This document shows positions 22,061 to 35,150 of a DNA stretch of 64,000 nt, piece after piece (the stretch's first letter is position 1; each line of letters begins with the position of its first letter). Under the pieces are notes generated by a model that was not told the origin of the DNA, did not search any database, and saw only the letters and a list, made by a program, of their open reading frames with translations. The position numbers and the translations under genes were made by a program. The DNA is from Stomoxys calcitrans. Its lineage: Eukaryota > Arthropoda > Insecta > Diptera > Muscidae. The stretch covers positions 17,485,437-17,549,436 of the forward strand of contig NC_081555.1 in NCBI RefSeq assembly GCF_963082655.1, read 5' to 3'.

Positions 22061-24140
22061 CGATCTGGTTGATACTTTACAACAATTTTCATACCAGTTA
22101 TGTTCATACCTGTTGAAACTAATTCTCTAATTCGTCTTCTTTACATTTCACAATTCATAACTGCACATATAATTATAAAGTACAGATATATTCGAATCGG
22201 TCTCAAAATACCGCTTAAATTGCATCATCCATATGAATATGTCGTTTAAAACGAAGTTGTGAAATGTCATGTAACGGCAAAAATTCACATTTTTCGTTTT
22301 TGGCAACGCAGCATGTACAAAATAAACATCTGGCACTTGCTCGAAAAAATGAGAGAACAAATTTCTCTTTCCTTTCTTTCCCTCCCTCTATCTAAATTTT
22401 AAACGGGGAACAATATTTTTTTAATTTATTTTACCATGACATAAACAATGAAAAATATATATTCATCGATATTCGTATGATTTCATTTTGTATATTTATT
22501 TGATTTATGGAGGAATTAAATGGAATACTGACACCTTTCAACAATGTTGGAAAACTCTTAGGCAATTTTTTTCGTCAGCAACCATCTGGCATTTTCTCGA
22601 AAAAGCGAAGAGTCGCCAGAAGAGAACACGTAACACATATGAGAGTAACGTAGTTTCAGTGGGAATATCAAATATACGTGGACCAATGAAATAAGTGGCA
22701 TTGCTCAATTCGCCCATATTTTCATATTTTGCACTCTACACGTCATGACCTTTCAAGAGATAAAAGAAAAAACTCTGGGAGATTATTCGAAGGTGAGCGA
22801 AAAGTGATGGACACGTCAGATATAAAACAATTTAAATTGTACTTAAAAGTACTAAAAGGTACATTTCATTTATATTTAGTAATACCTAGTGTTGTTTGTA
22901 TTACGAAAATATTTTGTAAGTTTTGGTGTTAAGGGCATAATCCTGCCTAATTATTGGTTAAAACGAAATCAAAATTAAAAAAGAAACATATACTACTGCT
23001 AGTTATTTGATTAAAACAATGAATATATACTAAGAGGTGGATATAAATTTAGGGTAAAATTGTCTTTTGGCATGAGCAGCTATCGTATTTCATCAACTAT
23101 TGCAATAATCATTTCAAATACCAAGAGCAAGCTATATATTTTAAATTTTGTATAAGGTACTTATCGACAAACGCGCTGAAAAGGTGCAAACAAATAATAT
23201 TTTTGTACCAACTTTTCCATCACTGGACACGTCAGTTTTGAAACACATTAAATTAGCCGGCAACTCTTAATATTCATTCATTTACAAACTCACAAAGCAA
23301 GAAGAAACATCAACAAGAATAAAAATCTTATTAGAAAGCTGTAAAAACCAAACGTAGCCGTTAATAAACTAAGTGAAATATATAAAAAAAAGATTTCAAG
23401 TGATAAAAATAATAAACAGTGAAGCAAATTAAACATATTTAATAATCATAGTTTATAGAAATTAGTGTTTTCCAAGTAAGTACATATATAAGCATATTTC
23501 TCGATATAAAAAAACTACCAAAGAAAATGGCAGACATTGTGTGTGTGTGTGCATTGAAAAAACGACACTGCAACAAAGCTTCAATTCTAAAATAATTACA
23601 ATGAAAAGTTATTTTCAATAAAAAGAAAAAATACAAAGGACTAAAAAAATACAATTAAGCGAAATAATAATGTAATTTGTGTTCGAAAATGAAAAAAAAA
23701 ATATATAAGAAAAAGAATATTCCAGAAGGAACTGAACTTTCTCAATAAAAAAGCAACTACATACATACACATGTGCAGATACCATGTGTCAAAGGAGGCA
23801 ACTTGTGCAAAAAATTAATAAAAAATATTTTACATGATGAATGTTAAAAATATTTGACGTGCTGAATGTTAAAAATATTTTAGGGTGTACTGAATAATAT
23901 TTTAGGGTGTTCTGGATAATTATCTTACTATCCAATAGTCTTTTTTTCTGCACTTTGGTATTTCCCCCCGCAATAGCCTACATTTACATGCATACATACA
24001 TGTATATGGGCATTGAAAAGCACGTTATAATAAGAATACATAGAAAAGAGATGAGATTTCTTACAAAATAAGCAGATATAAAAGAAACAACACCAATTAT
24101 CAACTCTGCGCTATATTAAGACATTTATTTCAAATCGATT
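22061..24140. other. Unassigned region, no gene recognised
   Basis: AT-rich with no supported coding sequence. The segment 23270-23420 is A-rich (AACTCACAAAGCAAGAAG...) in the manner of fly untranslated leaders, but no downstream exon could be linked to it. A GGACACGTCAG motif occurs twice (22810 and 23225). Confidence 0.4.
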
Positions 24141-24790
24141 GCTTTACATTTAGTGGCTTGTTTCCCAATAGGAATATGGGTCCCACATATCTTTTGCAAT
24201 TTTGATTTTCCAAATTTACATAGTACACCCCTTTTAATGGAGAGCTTTGATGTTGCTTTGTTCGGCATATCCGCCTATAACACAGCTTGTTTTAAATATC
24301 GGCGAGCACATTCAAATAATACTATTTAAGTTGTTTAGCCGAGAAATTAGAGAAACGACCGTGTTGATTGGTGTCTTGAACAGAACTCCTCTTTATTTCT
24401 TACAAAAACTATCTTAACACCTAATACATACTTAAACTTCTGTAAACTGTACAATCTTAAATATCTAAGGACAACAAATACAACACACATTGATCCTATT
24501 TCCATCCACAGGATATTTACATAGTGAACTAGCTACCTGCCTTAGTTGAAACACATGTACTCTTAATGATTAGAAAATCACTTACTGATAAACGATACAC
24601 TTAATGATAAACAATACAAATGCTTACTTCTACATAAGTGTTCCAACATGTGCTCATTTTATGATCTAAGGTTTTATCATAGAAATTCCCTATCTCTGGG
24701 TATATATACTATGCACACATGTCTGTTATTTGTTGGCCTATCCTCAACCAAACATACTGAACTGTACATAAGTAATTGACTTTTCTAAAA
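24140..24790 (-). repeat. Possible solo LTR
   Basis: On the minus strand a TGTACAG start near 24770 is followed by TATATATAC, an AATAAAGAGGAG polyadenylation-like signal near 24397 and a downstream segment ending near an AAACA. That order (TATA, AATAAA, ACA end) is LTR-like. There is no second copy, primer binding site or target duplication to confirm it. Confidence 0.25.
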
Positions 24791-25044
24791 AAAAATTTGT
24801 GTAGGAAAATAATAATTTGAACAATATTGTCAATATACTAAGCTGCAGTTTAAGATTTAGGAATTAGAAAAGTTTTAAAACATTTCAGGTTGATACATTA
24901 TTCCATTGAGGGATTTTGTGATACAGGGGCTTGTAGGTCTTAGCTTAAAAAAATCAATTATGGTGTCAATACACATCTGTGTATCAAGCTTCACCGCCCA
25001 AGTGATCAGATTACAAGTTTTTGAAATTTTAGGTTTAAGTTGCA

Positions 25045-25332
25045 ATTACACGATCAGACATGTCATATGTTATTTAGCAACTCTTGAAAGTTTTCACATC
25101 GTGTACAAGTTAATATCACAAATGGGTTTTGGGAATAAATATGCAACTTTTTCGATTAAATCGAGCTTTTGTTTCATCGAATATACATGTAGACACATGT
25201 CTATATAAAAAAGCATAATACACATTGGAATACGTGCTTATTAGAGCGCACTCTATTCGTATATGACGTACGTAAGACAAGTCTTATGAACCCAGAAAGT
25301 GACAGCTCATATGACATTTCTGATCGTGTAAT
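25045..25332. mobile_element. MITE with 25-bp terminal inverted repeats
   Basis: The left end ATTACACGATCAGACATGTC continues ATATG; the right end, inverted, reads ATTACACGATCAGAAATGTC then ATATG, 24 of 25 identical. The interior is about 240 bp without coding potential. Superfamily unassigned. Confidence 0.75.
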
Positions 25333-25814
25333 AGAAGCTTTACAATGAAGTTGTGTACTAAAAGCGTAACTTCAAAATTTACACTTGATCAAAATTTGTA
25401 CTGCGAAAACTTATATTAAATTCGCCTTTCGCGAAATTGATAACTTTTTTTGATAATAGGTTGACGAAAAAAAAATTTGCTTCTTTAATTCAGTAGGACG
25501 TTCCCCCATAATTCATGAAACAATTTTAACAAGTGTTATGTTATTACGGTTTCTTTCGTGTAATTTCCAGAAAAAATTTGCAGGAGAGTAAAAATAGCCT
25601 TTGCTCTCTTTTGCTTTCGATGCTGCAAATTTCTACTGGGAAAAAATTCAGCAGAAATTTACAATCTCTCAATAACCAAACTCTCAAAATGTTTCAAAAA
25701 GTGATCGCGAAAAACATGTGTAAACATGTAACTGTGAAAAACAAACATAGTACCAACAACAAAATAATAAGTGCACTATCTGTCAAAATCAGTGATTAGT
25801 GCAACGCTGATTTT

Positions 25815-25985
25815 GTGTTTGTTACTGGTTCGCGCCATTTTTCGTTGTTTGTGTGTGTTATGGTTCTTTACTATAATACACGCACATAACCAAAACTCGT
25901 TGAAAGAAAAACTCGTTCGAGAGAAAAAATTTTACTCAGCTGTTTACGGTACACTACGTGGTAATTATAATCATGGTACCAGCCA
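25815..25985 (+). repeat. Dispersed repeat shared with 35025-35150
   Basis: GGTTCGCGCCATTTTTCGTTGTTT, ACCAAAACT.GTTGA and TACTCAGCTGTTTACGGTAC appear in both places, the downstream copy being shorter. Class unknown. Confidence 0.6.
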
Positions 25986-25999
25986 TAAAAAGTTAATCA

Positions 26000-27600
26000 G
26001 CTGATTGCAAGTTTCTGAATTTGTTAATTATCACAGTAGTTGTGAACTAAAAGCATAATAAACAAAGTTAAAATGCACAATTTGCCAAACTACTGTAAAA
26101 AATTATACAAAATTCAATTGTCAAAAAGAACTTAGTAAAACGTTAAACAGCTGATTGCAAATTCTTGAATTTGCGAAACGTAAGCTGGCCAGTAATGATC
26201 CTGCGGTGATCCCGGTTTAAAGACTGAAAATAAAGGCTGTAGCGAGTCGTTGATTTCTCATTTCGTTATTGACAAACAAGAACATTAACATATGGTTTAG
26301 TTGCCTAGGTAATGGAAGTTGTATATAAACAAAGAACAGCTGTTGTACCCTTTTTTAGATTTTCTCATTTCTAGAGTAAATAAAAAGCACTTGTCTACTT
26401 AAAATTAGTTGACACACATTGTGCTAGAAAAATAGTACAAAAAAAAAGTGTGCTGTATCCACTTTTGTTCTATTTTTTGTGATAAATAAATATTTCGTAT
26501 ATAAACAAACTTTATTTATATTTGCTTTGTAATGGGTATGGTTTTGTAATAACAAATTTTCAATTATATGCCTCACATCTATGCAATTGTCTAGTATCGA
26601 CCCCAATTATCCATTTCTAGAATTATGCTACATAATTGAACATGCATAAATAGTATGTCAAATAACAGTATTCAAAAATACCTAAGTAATGCTATGAAGA
26701 GCACTGCAATAAAACGCCAACACAACAGCCACTTTTTAGTTTACCTTGTTTTTGTGTGTTTACCTACAGTTGCACATATTTTTTTAAACAAATAGGTATG
26801 TGCCTATACCAAATGAACACGTCACTTGTTGGATGAAAGTGATTAAACGGCCACAGAGACCACTGCTCAGATAGCAACAAACTATAAAAGCCGTTCATTA
26901 ACACATTGTTTTTGTATACAAAAAAGTGAAACGTGCACACTTACATTAATATTTATTTTGTATTCCATTGACAAAGCTTTCTTGAGAAAAGCAGAAAATA
27001 CACGTCAGTCTTTGGTGTTGGACCTGAGACAATCACCTGAATCAATAATGGGCCCTAACGAACAACAACACTAACTGAAAACTCATTGGGTCATCTTTTA
27101 AGATTAACCGAAAACACGCTTTAAGTGCGTAACCTTTTGCTTGGCTTCACATATTTAAAAGAATATATTTGATTGCAAAGTCTTAATATATTAACAAAGA
27201 AAGGTCAAAAACCTTTTTGTTTTAATTATTTTAAATTTAAAAGATTTTTCTTGTTCTTTTTACACTTTGAAATGTCTCTCGAGTCAGATTCAAGTTTTTT
27301 TATTGCACTCCCTTTTTTACTCTCTTTCTTGCCGGTTTATTGAAAATATATCTTTACTCTCCACTTTGGTCGTATGGCAAAAGTACACGTATACAAAACG
27401 TTAATCCACCCTCCATTGAAATAAACCAACAAAACTTTCTCTTGCACTCAAATTGGGGTTTCACTATGCCTTCATCGCTGATGATAAGATCATGGTATTG
27501 CCAACCGAAACCACTCATCCTCAATGCTTATTTCGAATGTAACGTCGTTCTCTCTAGGGTTTGGTTTTTGTTGCCGAACAATTTTGAGTAAATTCCATGA
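26000..27600. other. Hsc70-3 upstream region, no gene recognised
   Basis: Unique-looking AT-rich DNA. A CTATAAAAG box at 26881 could be a core promoter element (of a distal Hsc70-3 start or nothing). Short frames such as 27340-27591 lack support. Confidence 0.35.
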
Positions 27601-28093
27601 CTAACTGAAACCAGCTCTCTGTGCCGGTAGAGTAAAAAAAAGACCAATGTCAAAGTCACTTCGATTTACTTTGCTGGGTTGGTGTGTTTAGTCGTGTTGC
27701 AGTTATCCACTGTTGTGGACGTGTTTTATTGGTAAGGGTTCTGTTGGGGAGGTTGTCTTTCGTTCTTAAAAGTTTTTTAAACCAGCAACAATGGAAAATG
27801 TGTCAGACTTCAATGTAGAAACTTAGCTCTATAGAAAAACTGGTTTTTATTAACAAAAAATGGGACAAATATGGCGTAAAAAGAAAGTTGGTGGCAACAG
27901 AATCTGTCTGGAAGTACACGTCGTTCGGCATTATGAGTGTGTGTGCATGTGTTTAGCAAGAACAAACAGCAAACGCTTTTGGTGACGCAGGCAATTTTCT
28001 TTGGTGGTTTTTCAATGCAATATGCATAAACTTTAATTTTATATAAAACTTAACATTAATTTTTGGTTTTTATTTCGCTTAATTTTTTTGCAG
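27600..28093 (+). promoter_or_regulatory. Hsc70-3: Hsc70-3 5' leader exon and untranslated-region intron
   Basis: The start-codon exon begins at 28094 after a strong acceptor (TTTTTTTGCAG). The best partner donor is TTATTG|GTAAGG at 27731/27732, giving a 362-bp intron in the leader. A CCAAT-N9-CCACA arrangement, one base from the ER stress element CCAAT-N9-CCACG, reads on the minus strand at 27714-27732. The transcription start was not located. Confidence 0.45.
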
Positions 28094-28137
28094 TTAGTAT
28101 TATTAATAGTACTCAGTGAACCAGAGAAGAACTCAAA

Positions 28138-30234
28138 ATGAGATTATTAACATTATTGGCCGTGGTGGCCTTTGTTGGCCTCGCTCTTGGCGAAGACAAA
28201 AAGGAAAAAGACAAGGATATTGGAACCGTAATTGGCATTGATTTGGGTACCACCTACTCATGGTATGTATTTAAACATAATTTTTACAAAACCTCAAAAA
28301 ATGTGACAGCCAAGTTTTGTGTCTGTCTTCCTTTGTGAGTTTTAAATCTCAAGTTCTAATCTTGTATATTTTACCTTCGTTTTTTTAGTGTTGGTGTTTA
28401 TAAGAATGGCCGTGTAGAAATTATTGCCAACGATCAAGGTAATCGTATCACACCCTCCTACGTGGCCTTTACTGCCGATGGTGAACGTCTGATTGGTGAT
28501 GCCGCCAAAAATCAACTGACTACAAATCCTGAGAATACAGTTTTCGATGCCAAACGTTTGATTGGTCGCGAATGGACCGATACAAATGTGCAACATGACA
28601 TTAAATACTTCCCCTTCAAGGTTGTGGAAAAGAACTCCAAGCCTCACATCAGCGTTGACACCTCCCAAGGCAAGAAGGTCTTTGCCCCCGAAGAAATCTC
28701 CGCCATGGTCTTGTTGAAAATGAAAGAAACTGCTGAGGCCTATTTGGGCAAGAAGGTTACCCACGCTGTCGTTACCGTCCCCGCTTACTTCAATGATGCT
28801 CAACGTCAAGCCACTAAGGATGCTGGCGTCATTGCTGGTTTGAATGTCATGCGTATCATTAACGAACCCACTGCCGCTGCCATTGCCTATGGTTTGGACA
28901 AAAAGGAGGGTGAAAAGAATGTTTTGGTATTCGATTTGGGTGGTGGTACCTTTGATGTATCATTGCTGACCATTGACAATGGTGTCTTTGAAGTTGTTTC
29001 CACAAACGGTGATACTCATTTGGGTGGTGAAGATTTCGATCAACGTGTCATGGATCACTTCATCAAACTGTACAAAAAGAAGAAGGGCAAGGATATCCGC
29101 AAAGACAACCGTGCCGTTCAGAAATTGCGTCGTGAAGTTGAGAAGGCTAAGCGTGCTTTGTCCAGTGCCCATCAAGTCCGCATTGAAATCGAATCATTCT
29201 TCGAAGGTGATGACTTCTCTGAGACTTTAACTCGTGCCAAATTCGAAGAATTGAACATGGACTTGTTCCGCTCCACCTTGAAACCCGTCCAAAAGGTCTT
29301 GGAAGATGCCGACATGAACAAAAAGGATGTCCATGAAATTGTCTTGGTTGGTGGTTCGACTCGTATCCCCAAGGTTCAGCAATTAGTTAAAGACTTCTTC
29401 GGTGGTAAGGAACCTTCCCGCGGCATTAATCCCGATGAAGCCGTTGCTTATGGTGCTGCTGTACAAGCTGGTGTTCTCTCTGGTGAACAAGATACTGACG
29501 CTATTGTCTTGCTCGATGTCAACCCCTTGACTATGGGTATTGAGACCGTTGGTGGTGTTATGACCAAATTGATTCCACGCAACACCGTTATTCCCACCAA
29601 GAAATCACAAATTTTCTCCACTGCCTCTGACAACCAACACACTGTCACCATCCAAGTCTATGAAGGTGAACGTCCCATGACCAAGGATAACCATTTGTTG
29701 GGTAAATTCGATCTCACCGGCATTCCTCCAGCTCCTCGTGGCATCCCACAAATTGAAGTCAGTTTTGAAATCGATGCTAACGGTATCTTACAAGTAAGCG
29801 CTGAAGACAAGGGCACCGGTAACAAGGAAAAGATTGTCATCACCAACGACCAAAACCGCCTTACCCCTGAAGATATTGAACGTATGATTCACGATGCTGA
29901 AAAATTCGCCGATGAGGACAAGAAACTCAAGGAGAAGGTCGAGACCCGAAATGAATTGGAATCTTACGCCTACAGTCTCAAGAACCAAATTGGTGACAAG
30001 GAAAAACTCGGTGCCAAATTGAGCGAAGACGAAAAAGCCAAAATGGAAGCAGCCATCGATGAATCCATCAAATGGTTGGAAACAAATGCCGATGCTGATC
30101 CCGAAGAATACAAAAAGCAAAAGAAAGACTTGGAAGCCATTGTGCAACCAATCATAGCAAAACTGTATCAAGGCACTGGCGGCGTTCCTCCCACAGACAG
30201 TGAAGACAGCGACGACTTGAAGGATGAACTGTAA
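28138..30234 (+). CDS. Hsc70-3: ER chaperone BiP/GRP78 (Hsc70-3), complete
   Basis: The Hsp70 ATPase chaperone of the ER lumen, which folds secretory proteins and restrains unfolded-protein sensors. Exons 28138-28262 and 28389-30234 join as TCA TG|T (S-C) and give 656 residues, the length of Drosophila Hsc70-3. Residues 1-18 ([18 protein letters not shown]) are a signal peptide. The nucleotide-binding domain shows [11 protein letters not shown] near 31-41, [15 protein letters not shown], and DLGGGTFD near 224. The linker to the substrate-binding domain is [11 protein letters not shown] near 412. The helical lid ends in acidic sequence and the KDEL retention signal. The ATG has an AAAATG fly-type context, and the signal peptide begins right there, fixing the start. 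The coding exon is richer in GC and in C-ending codons than its surroundings, as expected of a highly expressed gene. Confidence 0.98.
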
Positions 30235-31700
30235 ATCGTTCTCTCAGCGATATTAGGTTCTAGTTTTAGTTGTAGTTCGCAGTTTAGTTAAAAGAAACAA
30301 ACAAAGCAGACTGATACACGTTTAAAAAAACCCCTACAAATTTGTGTTAATACAAAAATGAAAATACACCACAAAAAATATTTATTATAAACACGTTTCT
30401 CTTCTTTTTTGTTTGAACAAAGTCTCCAATCAGTTAACCCGATCAGTTACACGAACTTTCCACTTGTTTCCCTAGAAATAATTAATTTTTTATTGTAAAA
30501 AGATTTTTAAGATTTTTGGTTAGAAACGCTTTCATTTTACTATTCTTATTATTTTTTTTTTTGTTTTGTTTTAGTTTTATAATCGTTCTTCATTAGCATC
30601 AATATTATAAAGTTAGTTTTATTTGAAATTATAGTTCTATCCTAGAATTCAGTTTAAATTTTTATTTAAAAAAAATCCTTTTTTGTAATAAGCTAAACAA
30701 AAAGCATTAGGCGGGAATTCTTCGATTTTTAAGAAGAGTTGCCGGTTTATTTATTTCTCTTTTCCAAAACTATGAAATTACTTAAAACTTTTGTGAGAAA
30801 AGAAAAAGTAAAATAATAATTACAAAAACACAATATAAAGTTTTTCATGTGTTTTCTTTTCTAATAATAATAGAACATATCGGGTTAGGGTTTGGGATAG
30901 TGGCAGGCATGTAGAGTGAATTCCGGCACACTGGTATTAGACTTTCGAAATTACTTTCATTAAGTATGGGTTGGTGTGACTGTTGTGTACACAGTCATAA
31001 TAATAAACGAGCTAAGTCGCGAGATACGCTTCATTACCTCACAATTGTAAGAAAAATGGTTGCATTGCGGCTTTAGGACATTGAATGTTAAATTTAAAAT
31101 GTTAGATTGTAAACTTGGACTTCGAAATTCCAAGATAATTTTTCGTCGGTTTTATATACAAAACCGATATGTTGGTTTTTGTATAAGACAATGATAGAAA
31201 GTAACATCTATTTTAAAAAACAATCAACAAGCAACATTTTCGGAGCCTTTGTTGGGACTGCATAATCGTATGACATAACAATCTAGCACGCAAGAATTGT
31301 GATGCACATTCCTTTAGTTATCGGTTCTATTTACCCATGACAACTCTAAAAAGTATTAAATATGCGAGGCAAAACAGTCCAAGCCAAATGCAGAATCATT
31401 ATCGTTACGTTTCGAAAGAGACGGAGAGAGCAAATGCTGCTTTTAAAATAAAACTATACGTACAGCAATCATTGCCGTACTAAGAGCAACGACAGTGTTT
31501 TCGATTTAGTAGCATCTATTCCACAGTACAATCTATTGGTCAGAATTGTTTTCCTTTTGACCACAACAGTACTGTCTGTATTCAGTTTCACTCGAGCATT
31601 TTTTTACATTTTGAAACCACAGTTACATTTTTGTGGCGACAGGAGACTTTGCTTTCATTGAAATTAAATACTCATATTTACACTAGTGGAACAATGAGTT
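30235..31700 (+). other. Hsc70-3 3' region and unassigned sequence
   Basis: The first several hundred bases are T-rich untranslated sequence; an AATATAAAG near 30833 is a possible polyadenylation signal. 30.9-31.7 kb holds nothing recognisable. Confidence 0.45.
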
Positions 31701-31714
31701 GTATTATATTAGTG

Positions 31715-33185
31715 TAGACCCATCTTGCCAGCGCCTGGCGCTAGTGACCCCTACATGGAGTGCATGGGGATAGCAGTCAGGTCTGGTACTGCCGATATAG
31801 AGCTATACAACATGTACATACCCCCGGTTGGTGGCTGTGTCCCAATTAACGGTCAGTCTTACAAGCTCGACATAAGTGGGCTACTATCTGGCCACAATCG
31901 TCTGCTTCTAGGGAACTTCATTGCTCATCACATTTCATGGCATTCTCCGCTCAGTAGCGACAAGTGGGGCATAGCTTTGGTAGAGCAGATTGAAAGCTCC
32001 ACGTTTTGCACGGCTAATGATTTCCATTCGCCGAGCGCATCAACATGGATTTTGAAGACTGCATAGCACAACAACTGCTTTGCAAGCCATCACCGCACAC
32101 ATTTGCCGTGGCTTCAATCAGCCCAGGCCATGTGATAGGACTGTCCTCGTGGCACTGCAACTATCGAAGGCATTCGACACGATCAGCCATGTCAAACTAT
32201 TTGAGGACATCGCCAACACGTCCCTCCAGCCAGGTCTGAAAAGCTGGGTCGCGAATTATCTGTGTGGTCGCCAGTCATTTGTGGAATTTAGGGATAAGAA
32301 GTCGAAGCACCGTAGAGTTAAACAGGGAGTTCCCCAAGGTGGGGCGATATCTCCGGCACTGTTTAACCTCTACCTATCCACCATTCCACCCCCTCCAGAC
32401 GGCATAGAGATCGTATCATGTGCGGACGATTGTACGATCATTGTTGACATCTGCGATAGGTTGAACGTCTACCACAACGAACTTGCTCCTATTTCGCTGC
32501 AATAAATCTGAAGATATCTCCCACCAAATCTTCAGCCATTGTTCACTACAAATACGCGTGAGTGAATACTGAGTTGACGGTGATGGTCGATGGAGAAATG
32601 ATTCCGACCATCAAGTGTCCCAAAATACTTGGCGTCACATTTGACAGATCTTACACATTCGCGCAATTCGCGATAAAATCAAAAATTAGAAACATGGTCC
32701 TCAAGTCACTTGCTGGCAACACTTAGGGTGCAGACAAAGAAACCTTGTTGACCACGTACAAAGCAATTGGCCGGACTGTGGTAAGTTACGAAGCGCCAGT
32801 GTTGTCTCGTCAGCTCTGTGACACGCAGTGGAATAATATTCAGATCATTCAGAATGCCGCCCTTCGAACTGCGAAGGGCTGTCTCCTCAGTTATCACGTG
32901 GACGACCTCAGGAGACAAAGATACTTCCCGTGCGAAGACATAACTAAATGCTGTCTAAACAACACCTAGGTTGTTATCGCAGAGACCATCCAAATCATCA
33001 TCCCGTGGAAAGGTATTCACCACCCAGCATACTTAAGGTAGATCTACTTGATATAGTGTGAGGTCCAGCAACCTCTAAATGAAGCAGACATATTCATGCA
33101 AACACCGGGTGAATGCGATCCTTAGAGAACGACTGTCTCCAGTTGCACCTGAAGAAATTGACCTCCCCTGGCGACCTGTACTTTT
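31715..33185 (+). pseudogene. NLR-2 non-LTR retrotransposon, endonuclease/RT fragment
   Basis: Degraded ORF2. The endonuclease piece (LYNMYIPPVGG, LLLGNFIAHHISWHSP) is followed in other frames by reverse transcriptase with KQGVPQGGAISPALFNLY and a C-A-D-D catalytic box where F/Y-A-D-D is expected (32420-32432). After several frameshifts comes ETLLTTYKAIGRTVVSYEAPVLS (32740-32815) and a QWNNIQIIQNAALRTAKG segment. Around 33165 it switches abruptly to FB-type sequence (GACAGACGAACGGA). Jockey/I-type assignment is inference. Confidence 0.75.
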
Positions 33186-33719
33186 ATGTCAACATTACAT
33201 GGACAGACGAACGGACCCGCCTGACCAAATGCGTAATTCTGAGCTAAAAACAATCTCTTCTAGCATTAACCAAAAATACGTAAAGCTACAATATAATACG
33301 CTGTACATGTACATATGTATGTAGTATTGGCTATAATATGTAGGTACATACCATCTTAACAATGTCTGTTCACTTTAAATTTTTTTCTATTTAATGCACT
33401 CTTTAAGCTTTGACTACACACGTGTTGTATAAAACATACGCCTAAATGTCTTATAAGTCCCGTTTTATCAGCTGATCGTCAATCCAAGGTTGCCAATGTG
33501 AAATTTCTACTGCTTTTTATAAATGGCGGAAAATGTAATTAATAAGTACTCACATACCGAGAATTTAACGAGTAGAATTCAATCTCTGACCATGTAGACC
33601 CATGTACACCATATTTAACATATTGTAATAATTGTCGGCCCAATTTCGAAAGAAATTTACCAATCTAGGGGATTCAGTAGTTTAAGGTTAAGGGTTGTAT
33701 TTTCAGTTTTAGCGGTGAA

Positions 33720-35005
33720 ATCTTCTTATATATAAAAATCAATTTGTGTTTGTTTGTATGTTTGTTTGTGTGTTCCTTATAGACTCAAAAACGGCTGAAC
33801 CGATTTTCTTGAAATTTTCACAGATGGTGCATAATGATCCTGTGGTGAAAATAGGATACTACATTTTTTGATATCTGAAGGGGGCGGAACCTCCCCCTTA
33901 CCCTAATTTTCAGAAACGCCAGATCTCGGTGATGGGTGGTGCGATTTAAGCGAAATTTTGTGTGCTCTCTTAAAGTTACCTAAAAATAAAAATTTGGTAT
34001 CCAAATATCATGGATTATCACCCCCAAAACTTACCAAATATATATTTAAACCAATCATGACAATATGGGACTCAAATGAAAGGTATTTAAGAGTAGAAAA
34101 CGTATCTGATATTCAATTGTCGGACTAAGTGTTTGGGGAACCACCCCAACCTCCAAAACAACTATAAATCGGACACATTCACCGACCTTGTCAATATGGG
34201 ACTCAAATGAGAGGATTTTGCGAGTAGATTACGAATTTGGAATCCAAATGTGGGACCAAGTCTATGGGGGGCCACACCTTCCAAAAACAACGCCCCAAAG
34301 AGGACAAATTTACTACAATAGCAATATGGGATTCATATGAAAGGTCTTTGGGAGTAAAGCACGAGTATATCAATTTTCGGGAAAAAGTGTGTATGGGGCT
34401 ACCCCACCCCCATAACACAAAATAGGACGTATTTTCTGACCATTGCAAATAAGAGGTTTTTTAGAGTAGAACACGAATCTGATATAAATTTTCAATGCTA
34501 AGTCACTGAGTGTCCGCCCCATCCCCCAAAACACCGCCAAACCGGTCATGTTTGGCGACTATGGAAAAATGGAGCTCAATGAAGGGTATTTGGGTCTTCA
34601 AGACAGTGGAACTCGATATTCATAGTTTTTAGGGCCCATACCCCAAACCGGACATATTTGCCGGTTTTTTCAATAAGGAGTTTAAGTGAATAGTATATGA
34701 GATTAGCAAACGAATTTGATATCCAATTTTGAGACCAATGGCAATATGGGGTTCAAATATATAAGAATAGAGCAAGTTGCTGATATATTTTCAGGGCTTA
34801 TTGATTGGGGGACCACCCCACTCCCCAAAACACCCCTAAATCGGGCTTTTTCCGGCCATATCAATGTGGAGCCCGAAGAAAGGTATTGGGGAGTAGAGCT
34901 CTAAATTGATACCCACTTTCGGGACCAATTTTCTGGGGGTCTAACCCTTTTCCAAAACACCCCACGAACAGGAATTATTTACTGGCCATCGTAATATGAG
35001 GCTCA
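33720..35005 (+). repeat. Dispersed repeat with ~110-bp internal tandem units
   Basis: Opens with AAAATCAATTTGTGTTTG and ACTCAAAAACGGCTGAACCG, a very common insect repeat start. It then contains about eight diverged units of roughly 105-115 bp, each with CAATATGGGACTCAAATGAA, GAGTAGA..ACGAAT and GGGGG.CCACCCCA...CAAAACACC. The 62-81 codon frames through it follow the repeat and are not genes. Confidence 0.65.
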
Positions 35006-35024
35006 AGAAAGATTTTAAGAAACT

Positions 35025-35150
35025 AGTTCGCGCCATTTTTCGTTGTTTCACACACACAACCAAAACTTGTTGACAGATAGTGCACTTTGTGAGAAAAAAT
35101 TGTACTCAGCTGTTTACGGTACGGTACCTGGCAATTATGTCATGGACTCT
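35025..35150 (+). repeat. Dispersed repeat shared with 25815-25985
   Basis: Shorter copy, with GTTCGCGCCATTTTTCGTTG and TACTCAGCTGTTTACGGTAC. Confidence 0.6.

Noticed and set aside
24140..24790. Confident LTR retrotransposon
   Set aside because: Only LTR-like signals on one strand. No partner LTR, primer binding site or target duplication was found, so it is kept at low confidence.
28342..28809. 155-codon minus-strand frame opposite Hsc70-3
   Set aside because: It lies antisense to the conserved BiP exon. Frames of this kind arise from the codon bias of highly expressed genes, and the product has no family resemblance.
31725..32505. Frames with reverse transcriptase motifs as a live retrotransposon gene
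   Set aside because: The frame changes several times, the catalytic box has C in place of the aromatic residue, and the element is cut off before its 3' end.
34060..35000. Tandem ~110-bp units as a satellite or CRISPR-like array
   Set aside because: Units are strongly diverged, have no constant spacers and lie within a typical dispersed insect repeat. This is eukaryotic DNA.
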